Shown here: positions 53,592 through 62,687 of the stretch, piece by piece
Layout: the number at the start of each line of letters is the position of its first letter
Numbering within the stretch: the stretch's first letter is position 1
Origin: Oceanospirillaceae bacterium
Lineage (GTDB): Bacteria; Pseudomonadota; Gammaproteobacteria; Pseudomonadales; Balneatricaceae
Direction: 5' to 3'
Length of the DNA stretch: 64,000 nt
Assembly: GCA_013215505.1 (NCBI GenBank)
Contig: JABSQZ010000022.1
Location: 56,985-120,984 of the forward strand
Program-made: the position numbers and the translations under genes
Notes under the pieces: model-generated
The model's input: only the letters and a program-made list of their open reading frames with translations
Told to the model about the DNA's origin: nothing
The model's database searches: none

Positions 53592-56507
53592 ATGAGTTCC
53601 GTCAATTGTCACAGCAGTTTCGAATTTATTCGTCAGCAGAAAATTGAATCATTAAATGTCACTATGCTGGAATTTCGCCATCGGCAAACCGGTGCCATGC
53701 ACTACCATATAGACGCTGATCAACAGGAAAATGTATTCTTAGTGGCTTTTCGCACTGTGCCTATGGACTCTACCGGCGTGGCCCACGTACTAGAGCACAC
53801 AGCCCTTTGTGGCAGTGATAAATACCCGGTGCGCGATCCGTTTTTTATGATGACCCGGCGCTCGCTAAATACCTTTATGAATGCATTCACTAGTTCCGAC
53901 TGGACAGCCTATCCCTTTGCCAGTCAAAACCTAAAAGATTATTTCAATCTGTTAGATGTCTATTTAGATGCAACTTTCCACTCGCGCTTAGATGCGTTAG
54001 ATTTTGCCCAGGAAGGACATCGGGTTGAGTTTAAAGAGCAGGGCAATACCGACTCGCCGCTTGAATACAAAGGGGTCGTTTACAATGAGATGAAGGGGGC
54101 AATGAGCTCTGCAGTGTCCACCCTTTGGCAGACATTTTCCAAACATTTGTTCCCCACTCAGACCTATCATTACAACTCCGGTGGCGACCCTGAGTCTATT
54201 ACCGATCTGAGCTATCAGCAGCTGAAAGACTTTTATAAAAGTCACTACCACCCGAGCAACGCGGTGTTTATGACCTTTGGTAATATTCCCGCCGAGCAAT
54301 TGCAGCAGCGCTTTGAGCAAGGTGCGCTAAAAGATTTTTCCAAGTTAGATATCCATGTGGCGGTGGCCGATGAGAAAAGATATTTCTCCCCGGTACGGGT
54401 AGAGGAGGGCTACGATTTAGATGAAGAGCATATTGAGGGAAAAACTCACCACGTGATGGGTTGGCTGCTGGGGCATTCTATCGATCTGAAACAGCAGTTG
54501 GAAGCGCATCTGCTCTCCAGAGTACTACTCGATAACAGTGCCTCGCCACTGCGTTTTGCGTTGGAATCAACAGACTTGGGTAAAGCGCCATCACCACTGT
54601 GCGGACTGGAGGACTCCAACCGCGAAATGTCCTTTATGTGCGGACTGGAGGGATCGGAACCTGAAGCTGCAGACGAATTTGAAAAACTGGTGTTGGATGT
54701 GCTGCACAAAGTTGAAAAAGAAGGTGTTGCCGCTGACGTCGTCGAAGCGCAATTACATCAATTAGAGTTGGGGCAACGGGAAATAAGTGGTGACGGTTAC
54801 CCGTACGGTTTGAACTTGATCATGGCCTCAATGTCCAGCGCCATTCATCGCGGTGACCCTATCGCACTGTTAAATTTGGATCCGGTGTTAGAGGAGCTGC
54901 GAGAGGCGATTAAAGACCCGAAGTTTATTCCTAATTTAATTCGTACTCAGCTACTGGATAACCCGCACTATGTGCGTCTGACTTTACGTCCAGAGCAACA
55001 GTTAGCGAAGCGCAAGGCGCGGGCCGATGAATTGAAGTTAGAGGCGATGCGTCAGGGGATGAGTCAAGAACAGCGCCAGGCAGTGGTCGATCAGGCTGCG
55101 GCGCTAGAGAAACGTCAGGAACAAGTGGATGATGAAAGCATCTTACCTGAAGTGACTCTGGCCGATGTGCCGGCGGAGCAGTTTATCGCCACTGGGGAAA
55201 CCCTTGAGTTAGCCGGGCAGCCAATGCACTGGTATGGCCAGGGAACAAACGGTTTAGTCTATCAGCAAGTAATTATCGAGATGCCGCAATTTAGCGATGC
55301 TGAAAAGCAATTGTTACCGCTGTTTAGCCACTGCATGAGTGAGCTGGGCTGTGCCGGTCGCGATTATCAGCAGAATCAGCAATTGCTGGCGCAAGTGACC
55401 GGGGGAGTCAGCGCCTATTCTTCGGTAAGGGCGAGTATCGATGATGAGCAAAAGGTCAGCGGTTATTTTGTTATATCTGGAAAAGGGTTAGCTTCTTACC
55501 ATAACCAGCTGCTGAAATTAGTCAAAGAGACCTTGTTAGAGAGCCGTTTCGATGAGCTACCGCGCATCCGTGAAATAGTTGCACAGCAGCGCAGCCGTAA
55601 AGAGCAAAGTATTACTGGCAGTGGGCACTCTTTGGCGATGATGGCGGCCAGTGCACAGCTTGCCCCCTGTGCGTTGCTCTCCCATCAGAGCAGAGGCCTG
55701 GCCAGCATCGCGGCGGTTAAGTTACTCGATGACAGTTTAAATGATGAGGCAGCGCTGGCGAAATTGGCGGCAACTCTTAAAGGCATGCATCAGAAGCTTA
55801 TCAGTGGCTCGCGTCGCTTCCTGCTAGTCGCTGAGCCAGAGATGCAAGATACATTGACAGCTTGTCTGCAACAACACTGGGGTGATGTGCCCGCGGTGAG
55901 CACCGATCAGTTTAGCTTAACTGCGAGCAGAGAGGGGGTCAAGCAAGTTTGGGTCACTAGTACCCAGGTAAGTTTCAGTGCTAAAGCCTATGCCACAGTC
56001 ACGGTAGAGCATGAGGATGCTGCCGCGCTAACGGTATTAGGTGATTTCCTGCGCAACGGCTTTCTGCACCGGGCTATCAGAGAGCAAGGTGGAGCCTATG
56101 GCTCAGGTGCTGGGCAGGACAACGGCGATGCTATCTTCCGTTTCTTCTCCTACCGCGACCCGCGCATCGAAGAAACTCTGAATGATTTTGATGCCTCGCT
56201 GCAGTGGCTGGCCGATACCGATCACGAGCAGAAGAAGTTGTCTGAGGCGATCTTAGGTGTGGTCAGTTCTATTGATAAACCTGCATCGCCGGCCGGGGAG
56301 GCAAAGCAGGCTTATCACAGTGAATTATTTGGCCGCAGTGCCGAGCAGCGCCGCGCTTTCAGAGCCAAAATATTAACAGTGACTATCGCTGATCTGCAGC
56401 GGGTGGCAAGTACCTATCTGCAACCGGAGCAGGCCAGTGTAGCGGTTGTGACTAATGCTGAGCTGGCTGAAAAATTAGCGGCTGACTACCAAGTAATCAA
56501 TTTGTAG
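53592..56507 (+). CDS. Presequence-protease-like M16C zinc metalloprotease
   Basis: A 971-residue protease of the insulinase/PreP family. The inverted zinc motif is HVLEHTALCGS (His65, Glu68, His69 in this numbering), followed by RDPFFMMTRRSLNTFMNAFT and VVYNEMKGAMS, which brings the distal Glu region. A second inactive M16-like half follows, with GSGAGQDNGDAIFRFFSYRD. PreP enzymes degrade free peptides in an enclosed chamber. There is no signal peptide from this start, so it is cytoplasmic. ATG 53592 or TTG 53586 are both plausible after AAGGA; the longer frame from 53505 lacks support. Confidence 0.92.
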   Translation: MSSVNCHSSFEFIRQQKIESLNVTMLEFRHRQTGAMHYHIDADQQENVFLVAFRTVPMDSTGVAHVLEHTALCGSDKYPVRDPFFMMTRRSLNTFMNAFTSSDWTAYPFASQNLKDYFNLLDVYLDATFHSRLDALDFAQEGHRVEFKEQGNTDSPLEYKGVVYNEMKGAMSSAVSTLWQTFSKHLFPTQTYHYNSGGDPESITDLSYQQLKDFYKSHYHPSNAVFMTFGNIPAEQLQQRFEQGALKDFSKLDIHVAVADEKRYFSPVRVEEGYDLDEEHIEGKTHHVMGWLLGHSIDLKQQLEAHLLSRVLLDNSASPLRFALESTDLGKAPSPLCGLEDSNREMSFMCGLEGSEPEAADEFEKLVLDVLHKVEKEGVAADVVEAQLHQLELGQREISGDGYPYGLNLIMASMSSAIHRGDPIALLNLDPVLEELREAIKDPKFIPNLIRTQLLDNPHYVRLTLRPEQQLAKRKARADELKLEAMRQGMSQEQRQAVVDQAAALEKRQEQVDDESILPEVTLADVPAEQFIATGETLELAGQPMHWYGQGTNGLVYQQVIIEMPQFSDAEKQLLPLFSHCMSELGCAGRDYQQNQQLLAQVTGGVSAYSSVRASIDDEQKVSGYFVISGKGLASYHNQLLKLVKETLLESRFDELPRIREIVAQQRSRKEQSITGSGHSLAMMAASAQLAPCALLSHQSRGLASIAAVKLLDDSLNDEAALAKLAATLKGMHQKLISGSRRFLLVAEPEMQDTLTACLQQHWGDVPAVSTDQFSLTASREGVKQVWVTSTQVSFSAKAYATVTVEHEDAAALTVLGDFLRNGFLHRAIREQGGAYGSGAGQDNGDAIFRFFSYRDPRIEETLNDFDASLQWLADTDHEQKKLSEAILGVVSSIDKPASPAGEAKQAYHSELFGRSAEQRRAFRAKILTVTIADLQRVASTYLQPEQASVAVVTNAELAEKLAADYQVINL

Positions 56508-56513
56508 TTCGGT

Positions 56514-56560
56514 CACTCGGCCAGGGCAGTGCTTGAAAGAGCAGCTGCTGTGGCCGAGTG
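56514..56560 (+). terminator. Long GC-rich hairpin after the M16 protease gene
   Basis: CACTCGGCCA (56514-56523) and TGGCCGAGTG (56551-56560) form a perfect 10-bp stem; the 27-base loop holds a smaller TGCT/AGCA pairing. No T-tract follows. It lies 6 bp after the stop codon, so it is probably a 3'-end or stability element. Confidence 0.5.
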
Positions 56561-56653
56561 CGATGTCAATTGTGGCGACGGTAATTTTTAGGATAGAGTA
56601 AAATCGAAATATCATTTTGGCGCAACAGGTCGTTCATCGTAGGTGGACCACTG

Positions 56654-57472
56654 TTGATCGTATTGTCTGAGCTGTTTCTGGTGCTTTCGGGAATGTTGAT
56701 CAAACAGCTTTCGGAGCAGCTACCGACCACTCAAATCATGTTTTTCCGCAACTTTTTTGCACTGTTGCTATTGGCTCCCTGGCTGCTGACGGCAGGGGTG
56801 GCAGCTTTGCAAACTCAGTATCTGCGCTGGCATTTTTTAAGGGCGGCACTGGGGGTAACTGCCATGGCCTGTCTGTATTTTGCCTGGGGCAATTTACCAC
56901 TGGCGCAGTCGGCACTGTTAAAGCAAACCTCGCCCTTTTTTATTCCACTGATCGCCTTCTTTTGGCTTAAAGAGCCCGTGCACAAACAAATTTTTGTGGC
57001 TATTTTCATCGGCTTTGTCGGGGTGTATTTTATTCTCAATCCGCAGCAGGGGGCTATCAATTTTGTGGTGTTAATCGCCTTGCTAGGAGCGCTGATCGGC
57101 TCCTTTGCCAAAGTGACGATCAGAAAGTTAGGCAAGTCTGAAAACTCAAAGCTGATTGTATTCTACTTTTCCCTGTTTGCCACTTTACTGTCGCTATTGC
57201 CAGCGCTTTATTATTGGCAGGGGGTGAGTGTTACTCAGCTGATCTGGCTGCTGGCCCTGGCGCTGACATCAACTATTGCACAGCTGTTATTATCTAAGGC
57301 CTATCGGCTGTCTAAAGCCGGGCTACTGGCCCCGTTTACCTATAGCTCAGTGTTTTATGCCGCTATTTTTGGCTGGGTGTTTTGGGCGGAGCAGATAACA
57401 ACTGCTACTGTGGTAGGCATTTTGCTGATCTGCAGTGCCGGTATCCTGGCGATGCGTGGAGCTAAAACTTGA
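56654..57472 (+). CDS. EamA/DMT-family permease
   Basis: A 272-residue membrane protein with about nine to ten hydrophobic segments in two EamA repeats; FFRNFFALLLLAPWLL and FAWGNLPLAQSALLKQTSPF are typical of the RhaT/PecM-like group. The TTG start at 56654 is supported by AGGTGG seven bases upstream and leads straight into the first membrane segment. The substrate is unknown. It is not closely similar to the other EamA protein at 49.2 kb. Confidence 0.88.
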   Translation: MIVLSELFLVLSGMLIKQLSEQLPTTQIMFFRNFFALLLLAPWLLTAGVAALQTQYLRWHFLRAALGVTAMACLYFAWGNLPLAQSALLKQTSPFFIPLIAFFWLKEPVHKQIFVAIFIGFVGVYFILNPQQGAINFVVLIALLGALIGSFAKVTIRKLGKSENSKLIVFYFSLFATLLSLLPALYYWQGVSVTQLIWLLALALTSTIAQLLLSKAYRLSKAGLLAPFTYSSVFYAAIFGWVFWAEQITTATVVGILLICSAGILAMRGAKT

Positions 57473-57575
57473 GTCGCTACTCTGCAGATAAGCAAACTGC
57501 CTGTGCAGAGGCGAAAACACACTATATTTGCGCTGTAAGCGCAGCAAAAAACTAAATTTTCAACAGGAGTAATGC

Positions 57576-58058
57576 ATGAAAATTGCACAAGACACAGTAG
57601 TTCAATTCAATTACGTATTAAAAGATGCCGATGGTAATATTTTAGAAGAGACAGATACTGATCAGCCGCTGCTGTATTTGCAGGGACACAACAATATGTT
57701 GGAGGGTGTGGAGAAGGCACTTGCAGGACACGCTAAAGGTGATTCGGTGACAGTGACCTTAGCACCAGAGCAGGCATACGGCAAAGTGCGCGAAGATGCG
57801 GTAATAAAAGTACCAGTTAAACATTTACAGGGCGCTAAGAAATGGCGTCCAGGCATGGTTGCGACTGTCAATACCGAGAAGGGCCAGCATCAGGTGACTA
57901 TAGTAAAAATGGGTCGTTTTATGGCGAGTGTTGATACTAACCACCCGTTTGCCGGTAAGACGCTAACTTTTGATATGCAAGTAGTCGATGTGCGTCAGGC
58001 AACCGCCAATGAAGTCTCTCATCGCCATGCTCACGGAGCCGGTGGTCATCAGCATTAA
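57576..58058 (+). CDS. slyD: FKBP-type peptidyl-prolyl isomerase SlyD
   Basis: A 160-residue prolyl isomerase, chaperone and metal-binding protein. An FKBP domain (VVQFNYVLKDADGNILEETD, LEGVEKALAGHAKGD) is interrupted by the insert-in-flap chaperone domain (AYGKVREDAVIKVPVKHLQG to FAGKTLTFDMQVVDVR). The tail is His-rich (SHRHAHGAGGHQH), as in SlyD proteins that bind nickel and feed hydrogenase, though the tail here is short and Cys-free. AGGAG precedes the ATG. Confidence 0.93.
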   Translation: MKIAQDTVVQFNYVLKDADGNILEETDTDQPLLYLQGHNNMLEGVEKALAGHAKGDSVTVTLAPEQAYGKVREDAVIKVPVKHLQGAKKWRPGMVATVNTEKGQHQVTIVKMGRFMASVDTNHPFAGKTLTFDMQVVDVRQATANEVSHRHAHGAGGHQH

Positions 58059-58137
58059 GTAATATCTCACAGGGCCACTTTCTCTGCAGTTTTTGAAGTG
58101 GCTTTCCCTTCAGTGTCATAATAACAAGTAACATTAT

Positions 58138-59274
58138 ATGTCGACTCCACTGCAGCTTTATCGTGCGGATATTCAAGAAAAAGGTCATGTTGAAGACCCG
58201 CAACAAGCCGAGGCTATCGCTGCGCTAGATCAGCTCTATTTAAACATAGAGCGCGGGGAAGTAGCTGAAGGTGCCAGTTTGTACTTGTGGGGGCCGGTGG
58301 GGCGTGGCAAGACTTATGTCATGGATTGTTTTTATCGCGCTCTGCAGGGGCGTGCGCAGCGCTTGCACTACTATCGGTTTATGCAGTATCTGCACCAGCA
58401 GCTGCGTGTCTTTCAGGGCAATAAAGATCCGCTGGTACTGGTCGCCAAAGAGTTATTAAAAGAACATAAAGTATGGTGCTTAGATGAGTTTTTTGTCTCC
58501 GATATCGCCGATGCGATGTTGCTGGGGCGACTGCTGAAAGTGTTATTTGAGCAGGGGCTGATTTTAGTGACAACCTCTAACATTGCCCCCAGCGAGCTCT
58601 ATCGGGACGGCTTGCAGCGAGATAGGTTTTTACCCGCAATTGCCATGTTAGAGCAAAACTTACAAATTATTTCGCTGCTCGGCGACACTGATCACCGCCT
58701 GACTAAGGGGCAGCATTTTAATAATTATTACCTCGAGGGAGGTAGCAGTGGTCTCAGCGCTAATGAGCAAGTGTTGCAACGATTCTACAGCGACGCGGGC
58801 GATCGATCGGTCAGTCGCAATCTGGCGCTTGATATTGAGTCGCGAACCATTGACTGCCTGTACCAGTGTGATGACTTGTATTGTTTTAGTTTCCAGCAGC
58901 TATTTGTCGGACCCCGCAGTGCCAATGATTATATTGCCCTCTCGAAAATAGCCAGTTGCATCTATCTGTTGGATGTACCACAGTTAGGGGGGGTGTTAAA
59001 CGAGCGCAAAGTCGCCCGCGGTACTGAGGATACTTATAATATCAATCAGCGAGTGGCAAACAGGCCCTTTGTGATGGCTAAAGGGGATGATGAGGCGCGA
59101 CGCTTTATTAGTTTTATCGATGAGATGTATGACCAGAGAACAGGGGTGGTAATGGCTGCTGCGGTGCAACTGCCACAACTGTATCTGGGGGGCAGAGTAG
59201 AATTTGAATTTCAGCGGGCCAGCAGTCGTATTATTGAAATGCAAAGTGAGCAGTACTGCTCAATTGACAGATAA
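58138..59274 (+). CDS. zapE: Cell division protein ZapE (AFG1-like ATPase)
   Basis: A 378-residue AAA+ ATPase that acts on FtsZ rings late in division and under stress. Walker A is LWGPVGRGKTYVMDCF (~65-80), Walker B WCLDEFFVSDIADAM, sensor I VTTSNIAPSELYRDGLQRDR, and the family C-terminal YIALSKIASCIYLLDVPQLG, RRFISFIDEMYDQR. Length is typical. It lies 79 bp after slyD; rplM, its common neighbour in other genomes, does not follow. Confidence 0.94.
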   Translation: MSTPLQLYRADIQEKGHVEDPQQAEAIAALDQLYLNIERGEVAEGASLYLWGPVGRGKTYVMDCFYRALQGRAQRLHYYRFMQYLHQQLRVFQGNKDPLVLVAKELLKEHKVWCLDEFFVSDIADAMLLGRLLKVLFEQGLILVTTSNIAPSELYRDGLQRDRFLPAIAMLEQNLQIISLLGDTDHRLTKGQHFNNYYLEGGSSGLSANEQVLQRFYSDAGDRSVSRNLALDIESRTIDCLYQCDDLYCFSFQQLFVGPRSANDYIALSKIASCIYLLDVPQLGGVLNERKVARGTEDTYNINQRVANRPFVMAKGDDEARRFISFIDEMYDQRTGVVMAAAVQLPQLYLGGRVEFEFQRASSRIIEMQSEQYCSIDR

Positions 59275-59383
59275 TAGATATAAATCGTCACCTTAAAATG
59301 AATCGAATGACTGTGCGTTACCCTCAGGACAGCTACTAAGAGTAGATTGACTAGGATAGTAAAAATACAGCGGGAGAACAGGG

Positions 59384-60604
59384 ATGTCGATATGTTGTCA
59401 AACTCAAACTCAAACTCAAACTAAGCACTGCATTTACCACAGCCTGGCTATTTTACTAAGGTATAAAATAGTTGTGCTGATATTGTTAATGTTTTCTTTT
59501 TTCGGCACTGCCAGTGCCCGAGAATTACACCTTTCCGCTGCTGATAAACAACTATTTTCAGTGCAATTATTAACCGATCAACTGGTGGCCCCCTGGGCGC
59601 TGGCATATTTGCAGCAATCCCAGTCGCTGTTAATCACTGAGAAAGACGGTAAATTATTCAGGTACGATTTGTCCAGTCAATCATTGTCTTTGATCCCCGG
59701 TGTCGGGGAAGTGCAATCGCACGGTCAGGGAGGGTTGATGGATATCGCCATTTCAGAAAATTTCTCCTCCACTAAGTTATTGTATTTCAGCTACGCCAAG
59801 CAAGTGACTAAAGGTAAATTTGCCACTAGCATTGCCAGTGCTCAGTTAATTCAAACTGATAAGCATTGGAAATTAACTAACTGGCAAGACCTGTTTGTCT
59901 CCCGCCCGGCTTCGGTGAGCGCCAAGCACTTTGGCAGCCGGATTATCTTTGATGGTATGGGTCATCTGTTTTTCTCAATTGGCGATAGAGGTGTGCGTGC
60001 CAATGCGCAAAATCTTAACAATCACCCGGGTAGTATATTGCGTTTAAACTTAGATGGATCAGTTCCCGCAGATAATCCTTTTGTCGGGCAGAAAAATATC
60101 AAGCCCGAAATATACAGTTATGGGCACCGCAATCCCCAGGGGCTTTATTACGACAAGAGTCGGCAGCAGCTTTTCGCAATCGAGCACGGGCCCAGAGGCG
60201 GAGATGAAATTAACTTAGTGCAGCCCGGACGAAATTACGGCTGGCCAGTTATCTCTTATGGTAAAGAGTATTGGGGACCAGTGAGTGTTGGTGAGGGTGT
60301 GGAAAAGCCGGGCATGCAGCAGCCATTGATGTATTACAGTCCCTCTATCGCCCCCTCCAGTCTGATATATTATCAGCAAGACTATTTTGCGCAGTTGCAG
60401 GGCAGTTTTCTGGCCGGGTCTTTAGTACTCAGGCATATGAATCAAATTAAATTTAGCGCTAATTATAGTCATTATGAGGAGTGGCGCTGGTTTAAAAAAG
60501 CTCGGCGCAGAATTCGTGATTTAACGGTGTTAAGCAATGGTACTATCGTCTTGATAACAGACTCCGGAGAGTTGCATTTAGTGGTTAAAAGCAGCGGAAG
60601 TTGA
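59384..60604 (+). CDS. Exported PQQ-dependent sugar dehydrogenase-like protein
   Basis: A 406-residue soluble glucose/sorbosone dehydrogenase (YliI/Asd type), a six-bladed beta-propeller. Family blocks: PWALAYLQ, HGQGGLMDIAIS, HFGSRIIFDGMGHLFFSIGD, NHPGSILRLNLDGSVPADNP, YSYGHRNPQGL, EHGPRGGDEINLV and NYGWPVISYG. It oxidises aldose sugars in the periplasm with PQQ and calcium. The signal segment is residues ~28-46 (VVLILLMFSFFGTASA), preceded by a 27-residue extension holding a four-fold Gln-Thr repeat from (CAAACT)4. No PQQ synthesis genes are in the window. Confidence 0.9.
   Translation: MSICCQTQTQTQTKHCIYHSLAILLRYKIVVLILLMFSFFGTASARELHLSAADKQLFSVQLLTDQLVAPWALAYLQQSQSLLITEKDGKLFRYDLSSQSLSLIPGVGEVQSHGQGGLMDIAISENFSSTKLLYFSYAKQVTKGKFATSIASAQLIQTDKHWKLTNWQDLFVSRPASVSAKHFGSRIIFDGMGHLFFSIGDRGVRANAQNLNNHPGSILRLNLDGSVPADNPFVGQKNIKPEIYSYGHRNPQGLYYDKSRQQLFAIEHGPRGGDEINLVQPGRNYGWPVISYGKEYWGPVSVGEGVEKPGMQQPLMYYSPSIAPSSLIYYQQDYFAQLQGSFLAGSLVLRHMNQIKFSANYSHYEEWRWFKKARRRIRDLTVLSNGTIVLITDSGELHLVVKSSGS
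59399..59422 (+). repeat. Hexanucleotide microsatellite (CAAACT)4 inside the dehydrogenase gene
   Basis: Four exact CAAACT units encode QTQTQTQT in the leader before the signal peptide. Six-base units change length without shifting the frame. Confidence 0.9.
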
Positions 60605-60615
60605 GTGGCAGGCAA

Positions 60616-60649
60616 AAAAAAGCCCCGTACATTGTATCGGGGCTTTTTT
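60616..60649. terminator. Bidirectional rho-independent terminator
   Basis: AAAAAAGCCCCG and CGGGGCTTTTTT form a perfect 12-bp stem with a 10-base loop. A-run and T-run on each side serve both the dehydrogenase gene (+) and deaD (-), which converge here. Confidence 0.95.
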
Positions 60650-60697
60650 ATCAGCGGTGTCGTTTTGCGTTAAACTGCAAGGCGACCTGACTGACGA

Positions 60698-62431
60698 TTA
60701 GTCTCTGCTACGAGGGCGACTACGACGAGGCTTGCTCTTAGAGATTTTTTCGTTGCTCTGCTTTAAATTAAGCTTTTGACCACAGACAGAAACTTTACGC
60801 AATACTTCCATGACGTTTTTCGGCATGCCGGCAGGTAGATCGATCAAGGTTGTTGTGTCTTGAATTTCGATCTGGCCGATGTATTTGCTATCGATATCTG
60901 CCTCATTGGCGATGGCGCCAACGATGTTGCCAGGTTTTACCCCGTGCTCGCGACCAACAGCTAAGACATAACATTGCATGTCGCCCTGTGGGGCGTCACG
61001 GCGTTCGCCTCGCTCTTTTCTGCCTCTCTCGCTACGACCACCACGGTCTCCGCGGTCTCCGCGATCACGGCTGTCTCCAGCGGCAAAATCAACAGGGCCT
61101 TTGTGCTCTTTTTCAGAAATAAGCAGCGGCGTGTCACCTTGAACAATAGATGCCAGTGCGGCAGCAACGTGCAGTGGATCGGCGTCGTGCTCTTGCTGAT
61201 AGTCCTTCAATAAGTCCATGTACAAAGACAAATCTGAACTGTCCATGACTTCGCTGATTTTCGCCTTAAATTTATCAACGCGCTTGACGTTGATCTCTTT
61301 AGGTGAGGGCAGAGACATTGGCTCGATTTTTTGATTAGTGGCATTCTCAATCATGCGTAACATGCGCTGTTCACGCGCGGAGACAAACAAAATTGCCTCG
61401 CCCTTACGTCCAGCACGACCAGTACGACCGATACGATGCACGTAAGATTCGGTATCGTAAGGGATGTCATAGTTAAGTACGCAAGAGATACGCTCAACGT
61501 CCAGGCCGCGGGCAACAACATCAGTAGCTACCAGGATATCTAATCGGCCTTTTCTCAGCTTGTCGACAGTGCGTTCACGCTGCTGCTGAGGGATGTCGCC
61601 ATTGAGGGCTTCGCAGGCATAGCCGCGAGCTGTAAGCTTTTCTGCCAGTTCAATGGTTGATGACTTAGTTCTGACAAAAATTAGCATGGCTTCAAAAGAT
61701 TGCATTTCCAGGATACGGGTTAGGGCATCTAGTTTATGCAGTCCAGCTACCCGCCAGTATTTCTGGGTGATATTGGGGGCTGTTGAAGTTTTGCTGGCGA
61801 TTTTGATTTCTGTTGGATCCGTCAGGTACTTGGTCGCTACGCGGCGAATAACAGAGGGCATAGTCGCTGAGAATAAAGCAATCTGTCGAGTTGGCGGAGT
61901 GTGTTCGAGAATCCACTCAACGTCGTCGATAAAGCCCATGCGTAACATTTCGTCGGCTTCATCTAGTACTAAAGCTTGCAGGTCGTTGAGTTTCAACGTG
62001 CCTTTACGGATATGATCCATAACCCGGCCAGGTGTACCTACAACCACTTGTACGCCACGTCTTAGTTGACGTAACTGACCTTCGTAGGCTGCTCCGCCGT
62101 AAATAGGCAGTACATTAAAATTGGACATATGGCGTGCATATGTTTGGAAGGCTTCAGCAACTTGAATCGCTAGTTCACGGGTCGGTGCTAATACTAGCAG
62201 CTGAGGTGTCTTTTTAGACACATCGATACGTGACATAAGAGGGAGTGCAAAAGCAGCTGTTTTACCCGTGCCCGTTTGGGCCTGACCTATAATATCTTTG
62301 CCTTCGAGTAATAATGGAATACTCGCAGCTTGAATAGGTGATGGGGTTTCATAACCAATATCTTGTATTGATTTAAGTAATGGGGCAGCTAAGCCCATGT
62401 CGGAAAAAGATGGCAGCTCATCAGCGGACAT
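60698..62431 (-). CDS. deaD: DEAD-box RNA helicase DeaD/CsdA
   Basis: A 577-residue cold-shock RNA helicase for ribosome assembly and mRNA decay. Motifs in order: Q motif GYETPSPIQAASIP, I AQTGTGKT, Ia PTRELAIQV, Ib TPGRVMDH, II LDEADEML, III LFSATMP, IV IFVRTKSST, V ATDVVARGLDVERI, VI HRIGRTGRAGRKG. A dimerisation helix region and an Arg/Gly/Asp-rich linker (RDRGDRGDRGGRSERGRKER) lead to a DbpA-like RNA-binding domain (QCYVLAVGREHGVKPGNIVG) and a basic tail. Length is near E. coli DeaD. The gene is convergent with the sugar dehydrogenase. Confidence 0.96.
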   Translation of the reverse strand: MSADELPSFSDMGLAAPLLKSIQDIGYETPSPIQAASIPLLLEGKDIIGQAQTGTGKTAAFALPLMSRIDVSKKTPQLLVLAPTRELAIQVAEAFQTYARHMSNFNVLPIYGGAAYEGQLRQLRRGVQVVVGTPGRVMDHIRKGTLKLNDLQALVLDEADEMLRMGFIDDVEWILEHTPPTRQIALFSATMPSVIRRVATKYLTDPTEIKIASKTSTAPNITQKYWRVAGLHKLDALTRILEMQSFEAMLIFVRTKSSTIELAEKLTARGYACEALNGDIPQQQRERTVDKLRKGRLDILVATDVVARGLDVERISCVLNYDIPYDTESYVHRIGRTGRAGRKGEAILFVSAREQRMLRMIENATNQKIEPMSLPSPKEINVKRVDKFKAKISEVMDSSDLSLYMDLLKDYQQEHDADPLHVAAALASIVQGDTPLLISEKEHKGPVDFAAGDSRDRGDRGDRGGRSERGRKERGERRDAPQGDMQCYVLAVGREHGVKPGNIVGAIANEADIDSKYIGQIEIQDTTTLIDLPAGMPKNVMEVLRKVSVCGQKLNLKQSNEKISKSKPRRSRPRSRD

Positions 62432-62620
62432 GATGTATAGGAACCTGCTAGATTATTGGCCGGCGGTATTGCCAGCGAGGATAAGATAAATATGGGGGCA
62501 CATTATATACGAAAATTTGTAAATGTATATTATTGTTTGGATAAATAATGCAGATATGACGCTTTAATTACTGATAATCATAGCAGTTTATTTTTAATTG
62601 ACAATAATGTGCTGTGATTT

Positions 62621-62667
62621 TCGGTTGGCGGGTTGGCGGGCTGGTGGTAAGGTTGGTTTACCACCAG
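62621..62667. other. G-rich tract and perfect hairpin between deaD and XRE-cupin gene
   Basis: A G-rich run of repeated GGTTGGCG (62623-62646) on the plus strand is followed by CTGGTGGTAA-GGTTGGT-TTACCACCAG (62641-62667), a perfect 10-bp stem. It lies downstream of the minus-strand XRE-cupin gene and upstream of deaD, so it may end the former's transcript. The rest of 62432-62620 is AT-rich and probably holds the deaD promoter and leader. Confidence 0.5.
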
Positions 62668-62687
62668 ATTACTGCCTGTTTCGAGGC

